The notes under the pieces: generated by a model
The model's database searches: none
Told to the model about the DNA's origin: nothing
What the model saw: the letters and a program-made list of their open reading frames with translations, nothing else
Shown here: piece after piece, positions 1 through 7,287 of the stretch
How positions within the stretch are numbered: the stretch's first letter is position 1
How the letters are laid out: each line of letters starts with the position of its first letter
Made by a program: the position numbers and the translations under genes
Assembly: GCA_023145395.1 (NCBI GenBank)
Contig: JAGLDW010000632.1
Span: 1 to 11,390 of the forward strand
Reading direction: 5' to 3'
DNA from: Lentisphaeria bacterium
GTDB lineage: Bacteria; Verrucomicrobiota; Lentisphaeria; Oligosphaerales; Lenti-02
DNA length: 11,390 nucleotides

Positions 1-327
1 AAGGCGCTCTATCTGGCACGCTGGCTTGAGCAAAACAACCCACACCACCCCGACATCATCCTCTGGGGAGGCGGGCGGGAGACGCGCAAGCGAGCCGAGC
101 ATCTATGCGAGCACGGAGTTCGCATCACAGCCTACATCGACGTGGATCCGCGACGCATCGGCCAGACCATCCATGGCCGACCCGTGCTCGCCGAGGAACA
201 GATTCCCCCGCTCGGAGAATCCTTCATCGTCTCCTACGTCGGCAGCCGCGGCGCCCGCGACGACATCCGCGCTCGCCTTCTCGCCCGCGGACTGCGCGAA
301 GGCATCCACTTCCTCATGGGCGCATGA
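1..327 (+). CDS. C-terminal fragment of a probable family 2 glycosyltransferase
   Basis: The gene enters from the left edge and only its last 108 residues are visible, ending at TGA 325-327. Residues 20-29 read ILWGGGRETR, a glycine-rich turn after a beta strand. They are followed by ITAYIDVDPRRIGQTIHGRPVL (residues 42-63) and by SRGARDDIRARLLARGLREG (82-101). This pattern of a nucleotide-binding-like loop, a strand ending in DVDP, a GRPV turn and a late RGAR segment is one I recall from the C-terminal extension of some family 2 glycosyltransferases. The catalytic GT-A domain would lie outside the window, so the assignment rests on the tail alone. The sugar-nucleotide epimerase downstream makes a polysaccharide or glycoconjugate role reasonable, but that is inference. 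It could instead be an unrelated Rossmann-like domain. Confidence 0.6.
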   Translation, partial: KALYLARWLEQNNPHHPDIILWGGGRETRKRAEHLCEHGVRITAYIDVDPRRIGQTIHGRPVLAEEQIPPLGESFIVSYVGSRGARDDIRARLLARGLREGIHFLMGA

Positions 328-344
328 TTCGCATAGCCGCAAGA

Positions 345-550
345 AACTGCGCGGTTCTCGTGGGTGGCTCGGGACCTCCGGGACCGAGGGTGATCGTTGC
401 GAGCTGATTCGCGGTGCAGGACGTCCCGCACCACCATTGCGCAGTTCGCAGGGCGCGGGGCACGGCCGTTGTGGACACCGGCCCTCCAGGATTTGCGCAG
501 TTCGCGGGGCATGCTCGCGGTCCGGGACGTCCCGCACCACCTTCTGGCAG
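345..550. repeat. GC-rich imperfect repeat cluster with GGACGTCC palindromes
   Basis: The 375-base spacer between the glycosyltransferase fragment and the epimerase contains no convincing gene but is full of repeated motifs. A 17-base unit, tgcgcagttcgc(a/g)gggc, occurs at 438-454 and 494-510, with a diverged copy at 348-364. A 25-base unit centred on ggacgtcccgcaccacc occurs at 411-435 and 517-541 with two mismatches. Its centre is palindromic (GTGCAGGACGTCCCGCAC at 414-431 with one mismatched pair, and GGGACGTCCC at 524-533). The segment 451-488, read on the reverse strand, resembles the interior of the inverted-repeat element at 11055-11170. Open frames crossing this stretch on both strands look like artefacts of high G+C. 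It is probably a decayed array of short dispersed palindromic elements; its function is unknown. Confidence 0.7.
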
Positions 551-565
551 CTCTCCTTTCGCGCG

Positions 566-593
566 TTGAAATGACCCGGTAAAAGACTACATT
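566..593 (+). promoter_or_regulatory. Possible sigma-70 promoter for the epimerase-phosphatase pair
   Basis: TTGAAA at 566-571 (5 of 6 to the -35 consensus) is followed after 16 bases by TACATT at 588-593 (4 of 6 to the -10 consensus). It lies just past the repeat cluster and would give a leader of about 100 bases before the start codon at 703. The spacing is one short of ideal and the -10 is weak, so this is only a candidate. Confidence 0.35.
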
Positions 594-702
594 TCCAGTT
601 CCAGAATGCGGCTGCGAGGTGGCGTGGGGACAGGGCTTCCAGTGTGTCCTCTCTGCTGCTAGAACCGCAACTGTTTCACCTACAGGCGGAGGCATCGGAA
701 CC

Positions 703-1623
703 ATGCGAGTACTTGTCACCGGAGGCGCGGGCTTCATCGGCAGTCACATCGTCGAACATTTTCAGGGCACGGCGGATGTCCGCGTGCTGGACAACCTGCG
801 CTCGGGGCATCTCCACAATATCGAGCCGTTCGACTGCGAGTTCATCGAAGGCTCCATCATGGACCGGGACATTCTCGCGCGAGCGATGAAGGGGGTGGAC
901 TACGTCTTCCACCTGGCCGCCATGATCAGCGTGCCCGAATCCATGGAGAAGATCGTGGAGTGCGTGGAGCTGAACACCATCGGCACGGTGAATGTCCTGC
1001 GGGCGGCAGCCGATGCGGGTGCGAAGAAGCTCTGCCTCAGCACCTCGGCCGCGATCTACGGCGACAACCCAGTCGTCCCCAAGCGGGAAGCCATGCTCCC
1101 CGAACCCAAGAGCCCCTACGCAATCACAAAGCTCTCGGACGAGTACTACTGCGGCATCTTCGCCACCGAGGGCTGGCTGCCAACGGCGTGCCTCCGCTAC
1201 TTCAACGTGTTCGGTCCGCGTCAGGATCCCAAGAGCCAGTACGCGGCTGCGATCCCCATCTTCGTGTCCAAGGCGCTGGCAAACGAACCCATCACCGTTT
1301 TCGGCGATGGCGAGCAGACGCGGGACTTCATCTACGTCAAGGACATCGTCGCCGCCAACGCCCATTTCGCCATGAGCGAGCACGCCGGAGTCTACAACGT
1401 CGCCTACGGGCAGCGGATCACCATCAACGAACTGGCTGAAAAGGTGATCCGCATCACGGGCTCGAAGAGCAAGATCGAGCATCTGCCCGAACGTCCGGGA
1501 GACGTCAAGCACTCCATGGCCGCCGTGGACCGCCTGGACGCCACCGGGTTCAAGGCCACCAGCGACTTCGACGCCGGACTCGCCGCCACCATCGAATTTT
1601 TCGCCAAGAAGTCGATATCCTGA
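703..1623 (+). CDS. NAD-dependent sugar-nucleotide epimerase (UDP-glucose / UDP-GlcNAc 4-epimerase type)
   Basis: This 306-residue short-chain dehydrogenase-fold enzyme probably inverts C4 of a UDP-hexose in the cytoplasm to supply a precursor for surface polysaccharide. The N-terminal NAD-binding loop is TGGAGFIG (residues 6-13), followed by the ribose-binding strand VRVLDNLRSG (27-35). The catalytic triad is visible as S115 in STSAAIYG, then Y139 and K143 in SPYAITK. The substrate-side motif RYFNVFGPRQDP (165-176) and the GDGEQTRDFIYVKD stretch (201-214) are typical of the epimerase/dehydratase family, and the wording is close to WbpP-like UDP-GlcNAc 4-epimerases. The exact substrate cannot be read. 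I chose ATG 703 because AGGCGGAGG (684-692) sits 10 bases upstream and the protein then begins directly at MRVLVTGG. A GTG at 619 in the same frame would add 28 residues with no family counterpart. The phosphatase gene follows after 22 bases. Confidence 0.88.
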   Translation: MRVLVTGGAGFIGSHIVEHFQGTADVRVLDNLRSGHLHNIEPFDCEFIEGSIMDRDILARAMKGVDYVFHLAAMISVPESMEKIVECVELNTIGTVNVLRAAADAGAKKLCLSTSAAIYGDNPVVPKREAMLPEPKSPYAITKLSDEYYCGIFATEGWLPTACLRYFNVFGPRQDPKSQYAAAIPIFVSKALANEPITVFGDGEQTRDFIYVKDIVAANAHFAMSEHAGVYNVAYGQRITINELAEKVIRITGSKSKIEHLPERPGDVKHSMAAVDRLDATGFKATSDFDAGLAATIEFFAKKSIS

Positions 1624-1645
1624 CCCTTTTGCGGAGTCCGCACGC

Positions 1646-2101
1646 ATGAGCAGCACCACCAGTGTCCTTTTTGTCTGCACGGGCAACACCTGCCGCAGCC
1701 CCATGGCCGCAGCCTACTTCAAGCAGGCCTGCGCCGAGCGGGGTCTCAAGGACGTGGAAGTGTCCGCCGCCGGCGTATCGACGGACGACAAGACTCCACT
1801 GTCGGCGCAGACGCGCACCGTGCTGGGCGAGCAGGGCCTGGTCCCTCAGCGGATTGCCAGTTGCGGACTGCGCAAGTGGATGGTCAGCAACGCCGACATC
1901 ATTGTGGTCATGAACGAAGGACACCGCCGGTCCATCGTTTCACACTATCCCTTCGCCGCCGTCAAGACCATGCTCCTCATGAGCCTGATCAACCAACCGG
2001 GGCCCGTGCCGGATCCCTACGGTGGCACGGTGGAGGAATATCGGAAATGCCTGGAACGTATGAAGCCCGCGCTGAACGCGCTGGCCAACCGGCTCGCATA
2101 G
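1646..2101 (+). CDS. Low-molecular-weight protein phosphatase, YwlE-like (possible protein-arginine phosphatase)
   Basis: This 151-residue cytoplasmic phosphatase belongs to the low-molecular-weight PTP/arsenate reductase fold. The phosphate-binding loop is CTGNTCRS (C11 nucleophile, R17), and the general-acid loop is DPYGG (D123 to G127), in the usual place near the C-terminus. Thr15 inside the loop is notable: classical tyrosine phosphatases carry Ile in CxGNICRSP, whereas YwlE, the Bacillus protein-arginine phosphatase, has Thr there and a DPFGG loop. The sequence therefore fits an arginine phosphatase better than a Wzb-type tyrosine phosphatase. The neighbouring epimerase and glycosyltransferase would favour a polysaccharide role, so context and motif point different ways. 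No McsB-like arginine kinase is in the window. ATG 1646 is preceded by GCGGAG (1631-1636), which sits within the small palindrome TGCGGAGTCCGCA (1630-1642). It is probably cotranscribed with the epimerase. Confidence 0.85.
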   Translation: MSSTTSVLFVCTGNTCRSPMAAAYFKQACAERGLKDVEVSAAGVSTDDKTPLSAQTRTVLGEQGLVPQRIASCGLRKWMVSNADIIVVMNEGHRRSIVSHYPFAAVKTMLLMSLINQPGPVPDPYGGTVEEYRKCLERMKPALNALANRLA

Positions 2102-2110
2102 CACCAACTC

Positions 2111-2166
2111 ACATTTTGGATTTGCGATTTATAATTTTAAATCTGAAATCTGAAATCTGAAATGTA
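2111..2166. repeat. A+T-rich repeat with three and a half aaatctg heptamers
   Basis: The gap between the phosphatase and the enolase-family gene contains an abruptly A+T-rich tract in otherwise GC-rich DNA. It begins ttttggatttgcgattt and ends in a tandem heptamer, aaatctg, at 2139-2145, 2146-2152 and 2153-2159 plus aaat. A perfect TATAAT occurs at 2130-2135, but no acceptable -35 lies 16-18 bases upstream of it, so I do not call a promoter. A similar gatttgggattt segment occurs at 11314-11325. The tract is probably an intergenic dispersed repeat. Confidence 0.7.
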
Positions 2167-2205
2167 AATACCAGCGTCACACAACCCCCAGCGGAGAACA
2201 CAGAC

Positions 2206-3501
2206 ATGAGCATCACCATCGCCAACGTGGGCGCGAACTTCGAGCGCGAACCCATGGTCCGCCCCTTCGGCTTCAAGGGCGCCTATCTATCCGAGATCTG
2301 GCAGAGCATCGCGGGACTCGAATCGACATCCGGCATCCGTGCAGCAGGCATGAACTGCCAGAGCGCGCTCTGGTCCGACGCACCTGTCTTCCTCTCCCAC
2401 ACCGAGGCGGCGGGGAACAGTCTGATGTTCGCCATGACCGAGTTCGCGCTGCAACAGGCCAAGGGCATGAGCTTCGACACGCCCATCGACTTGCTGGACC
2501 GCCTCCTGCCCCTGACCTACGAGTACGGCCAGGCGATCACCGGCAAGGACGACCTGCGCCTCACGTTCGCCCTCAACGCATTGGTTGGCGTGGACGCCGC
2601 CGCCTGGGTGCTCTACGCCCGTGAAAATGGGTTCAGCGGCTTCGACGAGATGATCCCGGAGATCTACCAGTCCGCGCTCGGGCATCGCCACGACAAGATC
2701 GCCTGCATCCCCCTCATGGCCTACGCCATCCCCATGGAGGAGATCGTCTCCCATGCGGAGGAAGGCTACTTTTTCATGAAGGTCAAGATCGGCTCCGATC
2801 CGGACAAGGACGGCGACCGCGAGAAGATGCTGCAGTGGGACATGCAGCGGGTCGAGGCCATCCACAAGGCCATCGGCCACCTCGAGACTCCCTACACGGA
2901 CAATGGAAAAATCCCGTACTACTTCGACGCCAACGGACGATACGACAGCAAGGAACGCCTGCAGAGGTTCCTCGACCACTGCCGGAAGATCGGCGCCATC
3001 GACCAGATCGCCGTTGTGGAAGAGCCCTTCCCCGAGGACTACAAGGTGGACGTGGGTGATCTGGGCGTGCGCATCGCCGCCGACGAAAGCGCTCATTCCG
3101 ACGAGGATGTGAAGGAGCGGATCGAGCTGGGCTATGGTGCCATCGCCCTCAAACCCATCGCCAAAACCCTTAGCATGACCCTCAAGATCGCCGATGTCGC
3201 GCACAAGGCCGGCGTGCCCATGTTCTGCGCCGACCTCACCGTCGGCCCCATCCAGGTCGATTGGAACAAGAGCTTCGCCGCCCGCATCGCCGCCTTGCCA
3301 GGCGTGAAAGTCGGCGTTGTGGAGACCAACGGACACCAGAACTACAGCAACTGGAAGACGATGCAGTCCTACCATCCCTGTGCGGGCAGCGCCTGGATGA
3401 ATGTGAACGACGGTTGCTTCGCCCTCGACGACGATTTCTACGCGAAGAGTGGCGGCATGCTCATGGACTCCCCCCACTATTTGGATCTCGTGTTTCGGTA
3501 A
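2206..3501 (+). CDS. Enolase-superfamily (mandelate racemase / muconate lactonizing) enzyme, substrate unknown
   Basis: This 431-residue protein is a metal-dependent enzyme of the enolase superfamily, which abstracts a proton alpha to a carboxylate. The barrel shows the expected order of residues. The KxK pair K192/K194 (FMKVKIG) ends strand 2. Probable Mg2+ ligands are D241 (YYFDANGRY), E272 or E273 (VVEEPF) and D293 (IAADES). K316 (AIALKP) sits at strand 6. A Lys on each side of the active site is typical of the muconate-lactonizing subgroup, which includes dipeptide epimerases and o-succinylbenzoate synthases. The segment between K194 and D241 is long and charged, and the roughly 160-residue N-terminal capping domain is larger than usual, so the substrate cannot be inferred. 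ATG 2206 has GCGGAG (2191-2196) nine bases upstream. No sugar-acid catabolic gene lies nearby to suggest a pathway. Confidence 0.85.
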   Translation: MSITIANVGANFEREPMVRPFGFKGAYLSEIWQSIAGLESTSGIRAAGMNCQSALWSDAPVFLSHTEAAGNSLMFAMTEFALQQAKGMSFDTPIDLLDRLLPLTYEYGQAITGKDDLRLTFALNALVGVDAAAWVLYARENGFSGFDEMIPEIYQSALGHRHDKIACIPLMAYAIPMEEIVSHAEEGYFFMKVKIGSDPDKDGDREKMLQWDMQRVEAIHKAIGHLETPYTDNGKIPYYFDANGRYDSKERLQRFLDHCRKIGAIDQIAVVEEPFPEDYKVDVGDLGVRIAADESAHSDEDVKERIELGYGAIALKPIAKTLSMTLKIADVAHKAGVPMFCADLTVGPIQVDWNKSFAARIAALPGVKVGVVETNGHQNYSNWKTMQSYHPCAGSAWMNVNDGCFALDDDFYAKSGGMLMDSPHYLDLVFR

Positions 3502-3518
3502 GGGTCCGCGAATTCGCC

Positions 3519-3896
3519 ATGCACCACCCGGATCCTAAAAAACACCGGCGGCTATTCCGCATCGGGTTGTTCCTGTTCATAGTCAACTTTCCCGTTGGCT
3601 ACGGAGGCATCGCCATCTGCGGCACACTTGCGGTGGTCTTGCGGCAGCGGGAGTGGCTCTGGGTGGGCGCTGGCGCCTATGCGTTCTCCTGGATTCTTCT
3701 CGGCGTGGGGTTCTACCTCTCCGGGCAGACGGGATGGCTCTACGCAAAGAACTTCTGGAAACGCCGCAAGCGTCTGGAGAAGCTCCGCGAAATCCGCGCC
3801 AAACGCGTGGCCAAGCGCAGAGAGCGCAAGCGCAGGAAAGCCGATAGAAAGACGGACGACACAAGAGTTTCTCCCGGATCTCGATCCAAGAAATGA
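3519..3896 (+). CDS. Small two-helix membrane protein with a highly basic tail
   Basis: I do not recognise this 125-residue protein. Residues 12-41 (LFRIGLFLFIVNFPVGYGGI onward) and 47-69 (LWVGAGAYAFSWILLGVGFYL and flanks) are hydrophobic enough for two membrane helices joined by the short RQREW turn. From residue 80 the sequence becomes an Arg/Lys-rich, probably helical cytoplasmic tail (KRRKRLEKLREIRAKR) that continues to the end. The tail could bind acidic lipid, RNA or an acidic partner, but nothing identifies it. It starts 17 bases after the enolase-family gene. ATG 3519 is the only Met codon in the gene, and the nearest purine tract (AAGGG at 3500-3504) is rather distant, so translation may depend on coupling. 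The reading frame and transmembrane pattern support a real gene. Confidence 0.6.
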   Translation: MHHPDPKKHRRLFRIGLFLFIVNFPVGYGGIAICGTLAVVLRQREWLWVGAGAYAFSWILLGVGFYLSGQTGWLYAKNFWKRRKRLEKLREIRAKRVAKRRERKRRKADRKTDDTRVSPGSRSKK

Positions 3897-4019
3897 GGAG
3901 CGAGTGCCGGGGTGTCTATGGCAATGCATATCGAACATTTTGCCATCGACATGGTCGAAAGGGTCATGCTTTGGCAATGGGTGAAGGCGGACACGTGGCG
4001 AAATAGGGGACTGAAGTCC

Positions 4020-5126
4020 ATGAAGTGCATTCCGAGAATCCTGCCGTTTCTGATCGTGCTGGCTGGGCAGATGGCCTTGGCTTGCTCCACGCCTGTGTAT
4101 CGCTATGCACTGGAGCGGTGGCCCCCCGACTTCTACCCGCTGGAGGTCCTGCACGCCGAGCCGCTGGCACCCGCAGTCAAGCAGGCGCTGGACAAGGTGG
4201 AGTCCGCAACCGAGACAAACCAGCCCAATGCCGCCGTCACCATTCGCAAGGATGGAACGCTGAGTGGGGGAAAGGCGCGCCTGCGGGTGCGATTCCCAAA
4301 CCAGAAGCCGGGAACCCCGCCGATGTGGGACAAGCCGCTGACCGTGGAGGCTCTGAATGCCGTCCTGACTTCTCCCGTGCGCGAGAAAACGGGCCGCATG
4401 CTCATCGACGGAGTCACTGCGGTCTGGCTGTTCATCCCCTGTGGGGACAAGGCCAAGGACGCCTTGGCCCGCGCCACGCTGGAGAGAGAACTCAAGGATT
4501 TGGCCGCCAAACTCAAGTTGCCGGAAGATCCCGAAGCGGCGGAGGGAGAGGATGGCGAGCCCGCAGAAATGCTGGCGCTTTCATTTCCCATTCTCACAGT
4601 GGATAGAACCGACCCTAAGGAGGCTTTCCTGCTTCATATGCTGCTCCACATGGAGCCTGACCTGACCGAACTGGTGGAGCCGATGACCTTCCCCGTATTC
4701 GGGCAGGGGCGGGCGCTCTACGCAATCGTCGGCAGGGGCATCAATCCGGACATCATCACAGAAGCATGCCTTTTCATGACTGGCGCATGCTCCTGCCAGG
4801 TAAAGGCGCAGAACCCCGGCGTGGATCTGATGATGACCGCCGATTGGGCATCCGCCACCGGATTCGACTACGAGGAGGAGGAACTGCCCCCCTTGTCGGG
4901 GATATCTGTGGGCGCACCGAAGACGGATGAGAAGGACGCCACGCCGGAATCTGTCGCCAAGCCGGTAGAAGAAGAACCGCTTCCTGAGCCCAGCGTGGAT
5001 GGGCCTCCTCCATCCGCTCCGACGCCCCCCTCCAGACTACGTATGCCCCTCGTCGTGATCGGCGTCATCGCGGTGCTGGTCGTGCTGGGCTCCGCTGCCA
5101 TGCTTCTCCGCCGACGCGACGACTGA
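4020..5126 (+). CDS. Secreted protein with C-terminal membrane anchor, CSTPVYRYALERW family, unknown function
   Basis: This 368-residue protein starts with a signal peptide (MKCIPRILPFLIVLAGQMALA) and a probable cleavage at ALA/C22. The mature N-terminus CSTPVYRYALERWPPDFY has the look of a conserved signature I recall from unnamed proteins of Planctomycetes and Verrucomicrobia. Further recognisable blocks are AVWLFIPCGDKAKDA (134-148), FPVFGQGRALYAIVGRGI (224-241) and ACLFMTGACSCQVKAQNPG (249-267), with Cys250, Cys257 and Cys259 close together. Residues 285-340 form an acidic then Pro-rich linker. Residues 342-363 are a membrane helix followed by RRRDD, so most of the protein should lie outside the cytoplasmic membrane. 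An alternative lipoprotein reading at C22 has a poor lipobox. I chose ATG 4020 because AGGGGA (4005-4010) precedes it and the signal peptide begins there; an in-frame ATG at 3912 adds an unlikely extension. Its role is unknown. The kinase gene follows 149 bases downstream. Confidence 0.75.
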   Translation: MKCIPRILPFLIVLAGQMALACSTPVYRYALERWPPDFYPLEVLHAEPLAPAVKQALDKVESATETNQPNAAVTIRKDGTLSGGKARLRVRFPNQKPGTPPMWDKPLTVEALNAVLTSPVREKTGRMLIDGVTAVWLFIPCGDKAKDALARATLERELKDLAAKLKLPEDPEAAEGEDGEPAEMLALSFPILTVDRTDPKEAFLLHMLLHMEPDLTELVEPMTFPVFGQGRALYAIVGRGINPDIITEACLFMTGACSCQVKAQNPGVDLMMTADWASATGFDYEEEELPPLSGISVGAPKTDEKDATPESVAKPVEEEPLPEPSVDGPPPSAPTPPSRLRMPLVVIGVIAVLVVLGSAAMLLRRRDD

Positions 5127-5275
5127 TCCGCTACTTGCGGAAGATGCGAAGTTCTCTTTGGACAAGCTATAGTTCCGTACTGTGCAAGCCAGGATGGAAC
5201 GAGTGGTGTGTGGCGCCGGCGTGAGGCAGGGAGGGATCGCCACCGAACGAGGTTGTCCAAGAAGCGGATTCCTGC

Positions 5276-7282
5276 ATGTTTATCACGATTTCATGCCCGC
5301 ATTGCGAGAAGCCGCTGGAAGTGGACGTGGCTGATGTCGGCGCCACCGCCCCCTGCCCCGGATGCGGCGGAAACATCCTGATCCCGAATGGAGGGGTGGG
5401 ACCCGGCACCACGCTCGGCAATTTCTTCATCAGCAGCATTCTCGGCCAAGGCGGCATGGGATGTGTCTATCTGGCGACCCAGCTTTCCATGGACCGTCAC
5501 GTCGCGTTGAAAGTCCTGTCCGAGAAGATGACGCAAGACAAGGTGGCGGTGGAGCGCTTCATCCACGAAGTGCGTGTGGCGGCCCGTCTTGAGCATCCGA
5601 ACGTGGTCACAGCCTTCGAAGCGGGCGAGGATTCTGGCTACTACTACTTGGCCATGTCCTATGTACAGGGAAAGAATCTGCAGGAAATTTTGTGGGACAA
5701 GGCCTGTCTTCCCGAGGTGCAGGCACTGTACTATGCGGGGCAGGTCGCCGAGGCGTTGCGCTACGCTTGGGACGAGTACCGCGTTCTGCATCGCGACATC
5801 AAGCCCGCCAATATCATGGTGGACCGCCGGGGCAATGCCAAGCTTATGGACCTGGGCATCTCGAAGAGCCTCTCCGACGCGAGCACTAGCCTGACGCTGG
5901 AGGGAACACTCCTCGGGACTCCCCGCTACATGAGCCCAGAGCAATGCGAGGGCAGACTGGAAATGGATTTTCGGGCGGACATCTATTCGCTCGGAGCCAC
6001 GCTGTTCCACCTGGTGGTCGGACGCCAGCCTTTCCTGGGCGAAACCACGGTCCAGCTTGTGACTCAACATCTCCACTCCCCCGTTCCCTCGGTGCACGAG
6101 GTGAACCCCAGTCTCAGCACCGGTCTGGCACGACTCATCCGCAAAATGATGGCCAAGAAAGTAGAGGACCGCCACACCTCCTGGGATGCGCTTGTCACGG
6201 CACTGGACCAAGCGCGCGAACGGGCCGAGACGGCGGCACAGCATGCCAAAGACGATAAGAGCGGGAAAAGTAGCCCCGCACAGCGACTGACTCTTCGCAG
6301 TCTTGGCCAGCCTGAGACAAAGGCGCCGAGGGGGAAAGAAAGCCTCATGGAGCAGGCCTCGACCACCCCCAGGGAGCCAGCGTCTGAAACAGCCGGGTCC
6401 GATACGGCTGAGACGGGAGGGCAAGAGGGGGACACGGACCCAGCGACGACTCCTGGCACCCCACCTCCGAGGATTGATCTCCGGCGCAATCGAATTCGCT
6501 GGCTCATTCGCCGCACTCTCAAGATGAGTGCCCTCGCAGCCGTGCTGGTCTGCGCACTTTGGGTGTTGGCAAAACACCTCCCTTTGGACCGCCCTGACAT
6601 CATCGGGGAGCAGCCCCTCGTCCCCGAGCCTGTGCCGCGGCCTGCCATGGACCAACCCACACCATCTCCTAAGATCGCGCCTGTCGGTTCAGGGGAGCGC
6701 GAGGAGGTGGTGGGCGTGGCGAAGGTTCCGCTGGAGGTGAAGAGGGTCCGTCTGATGCGGGATCTGCATGCCGCCGTCGCCGAAAAGCTCATGGCGGGTG
6801 ACACGAATGCCGCAATATTGCTGATCGACGAGGCCAGAGAGAGGCAGGAACTGGCCAAAGACCGAGAAGCGCTTTTGGAGGAAACCAACATCATCCGACA
6901 ATTGGGTCAAGCCCTGACTCCGGCACTCGCCACATTCGCGAAGGACGTGGGCAAGACAGTGACCGTTTCGTTCACCGACCGCAAACGCACCATTTTTGTT
7001 CAGCGGATCGATGCGGATCAGGTTGTGGCGGAGGAATCTGGCGACGGTGGCGGCCCGATCGAGTTCGGCCTCTCGACACTGACAGCCGCTGAACTGGCTC
7101 GGCGCCTGCGGGAGGAGATGGCACGCCCGACAGTCGCACTGGCCGTGGGCTTGCGTCTCGCGGCGGAAGGACGCAAGGAGGCGGCAAGCACAGCATTCGA
7201 CAGGCTGCCGCACCCTCTTTGCACTGCGCTCAGACAGCGCCTGGCACAGACAACACCCACCACTCCTGAGCCAGAGGAGTAG
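5276..7282 (+). CDS. Zinc-ribbon-headed, membrane-anchored Ser/Thr protein kinase
   Basis: This 668-residue Hanks-type kinase has four parts. Residues 7-30 form a probable zinc ribbon (CPHC, 16 residues, CPGC). Residues 48-315 are the kinase domain: glycine loop GQGGMG (57-62), ATP-anchoring K79 in VALKV, helix-C E98, catalytic HRDIKPANI (172-180; D174, N179), metal-binding D192 in a DLG variant of DFG, activation segment GTPRYMSPE (214-222) and structural D235. All essential residues are present, so it should be active. Residues 316-405 are a polar, disordered linker. Residues 416-434 form a single membrane helix, leaving residues 435-668, of unknown fold, outside the membrane. These begin with a Pro-rich spacer and include a helical EEV...ERQELAKD stretch. 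The kinase is therefore likely a receptor-type signalling protein. The start ATG 5276 has only a weak ribosome site (AGCGGA). The stop is followed after five bases by the YraN gene. Confidence 0.93.
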   Translation: MFITISCPHCEKPLEVDVADVGATAPCPGCGGNILIPNGGVGPGTTLGNFFISSILGQGGMGCVYLATQLSMDRHVALKVLSEKMTQDKVAVERFIHEVRVAARLEHPNVVTAFEAGEDSGYYYLAMSYVQGKNLQEILWDKACLPEVQALYYAGQVAEALRYAWDEYRVLHRDIKPANIMVDRRGNAKLMDLGISKSLSDASTSLTLEGTLLGTPRYMSPEQCEGRLEMDFRADIYSLGATLFHLVVGRQPFLGETTVQLVTQHLHSPVPSVHEVNPSLSTGLARLIRKMMAKKVEDRHTSWDALVTALDQARERAETAAQHAKDDKSGKSSPAQRLTLRSLGQPETKAPRGKESLMEQASTTPREPASETAGSDTAETGGQEGDTDPATTPGTPPPRIDLRRNRIRWLIRRTLKMSALAAVLVCALWVLAKHLPLDRPDIIGEQPLVPEPVPRPAMDQPTPSPKIAPVGSGEREEVVGVAKVPLEVKRVRLMRDLHAAVAEKLMAGDTNAAILLIDEARERQELAKDREALLEETNIIRQLGQALTPALATFAKDVGKTVTVSFTDRKRTIFVQRIDADQVVAEESGDGGGPIEFGLSTLTAAELARRLREEMARPTVALAVGLRLAAEGRKEAASTAFDRLPHPLCTALRQRLAQTTPTTPEPEE

Positions 7283-7287
7283 GCGGA

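Noticed and set aside
345..550. CRISPR array
   Set aside because: The repeats are imperfect, unequal in length and irregularly spaced, with no consistent spacers and no cas genes in the window.
26..574. Long open frames on both strands across 26-740
   Set aside because: Low-complexity Arg/Ser/Pro/Ala-rich translations typical of out-of-frame GC-rich DNA. The first part overlaps the well-supported glycosyltransferase tail and the rest runs through the repeat cluster.
619..702. GTG-initiated extension of the epimerase
   Set aside because: The added residues precede the Rossmann-fold start MRVLVTGG, have no family counterpart, and the strong ribosome site is at 684-692.
2287..3477. A 396-codon open frame antisense to the enolase-family gene
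   Set aside because: It is a codon-bias shadow: the forward gene has intact catalytic motifs, while the antisense translation (rich in Val, Gly, His and Asp) shows none.
5158..5186. Possible promoter ahead of the kinase (TTGGAC, or TATAGT at 5168-5173)
   Set aside because: TTGGAC has no acceptable -10 at 16-18 bases, and TATAGT has no acceptable -35. Neither is good enough to list.
5291..6655. A 454-codon open frame antisense to the kinase
   Set aside because: The forward strand encodes a complete kinase domain, and the antisense product shows no recognisable motif.
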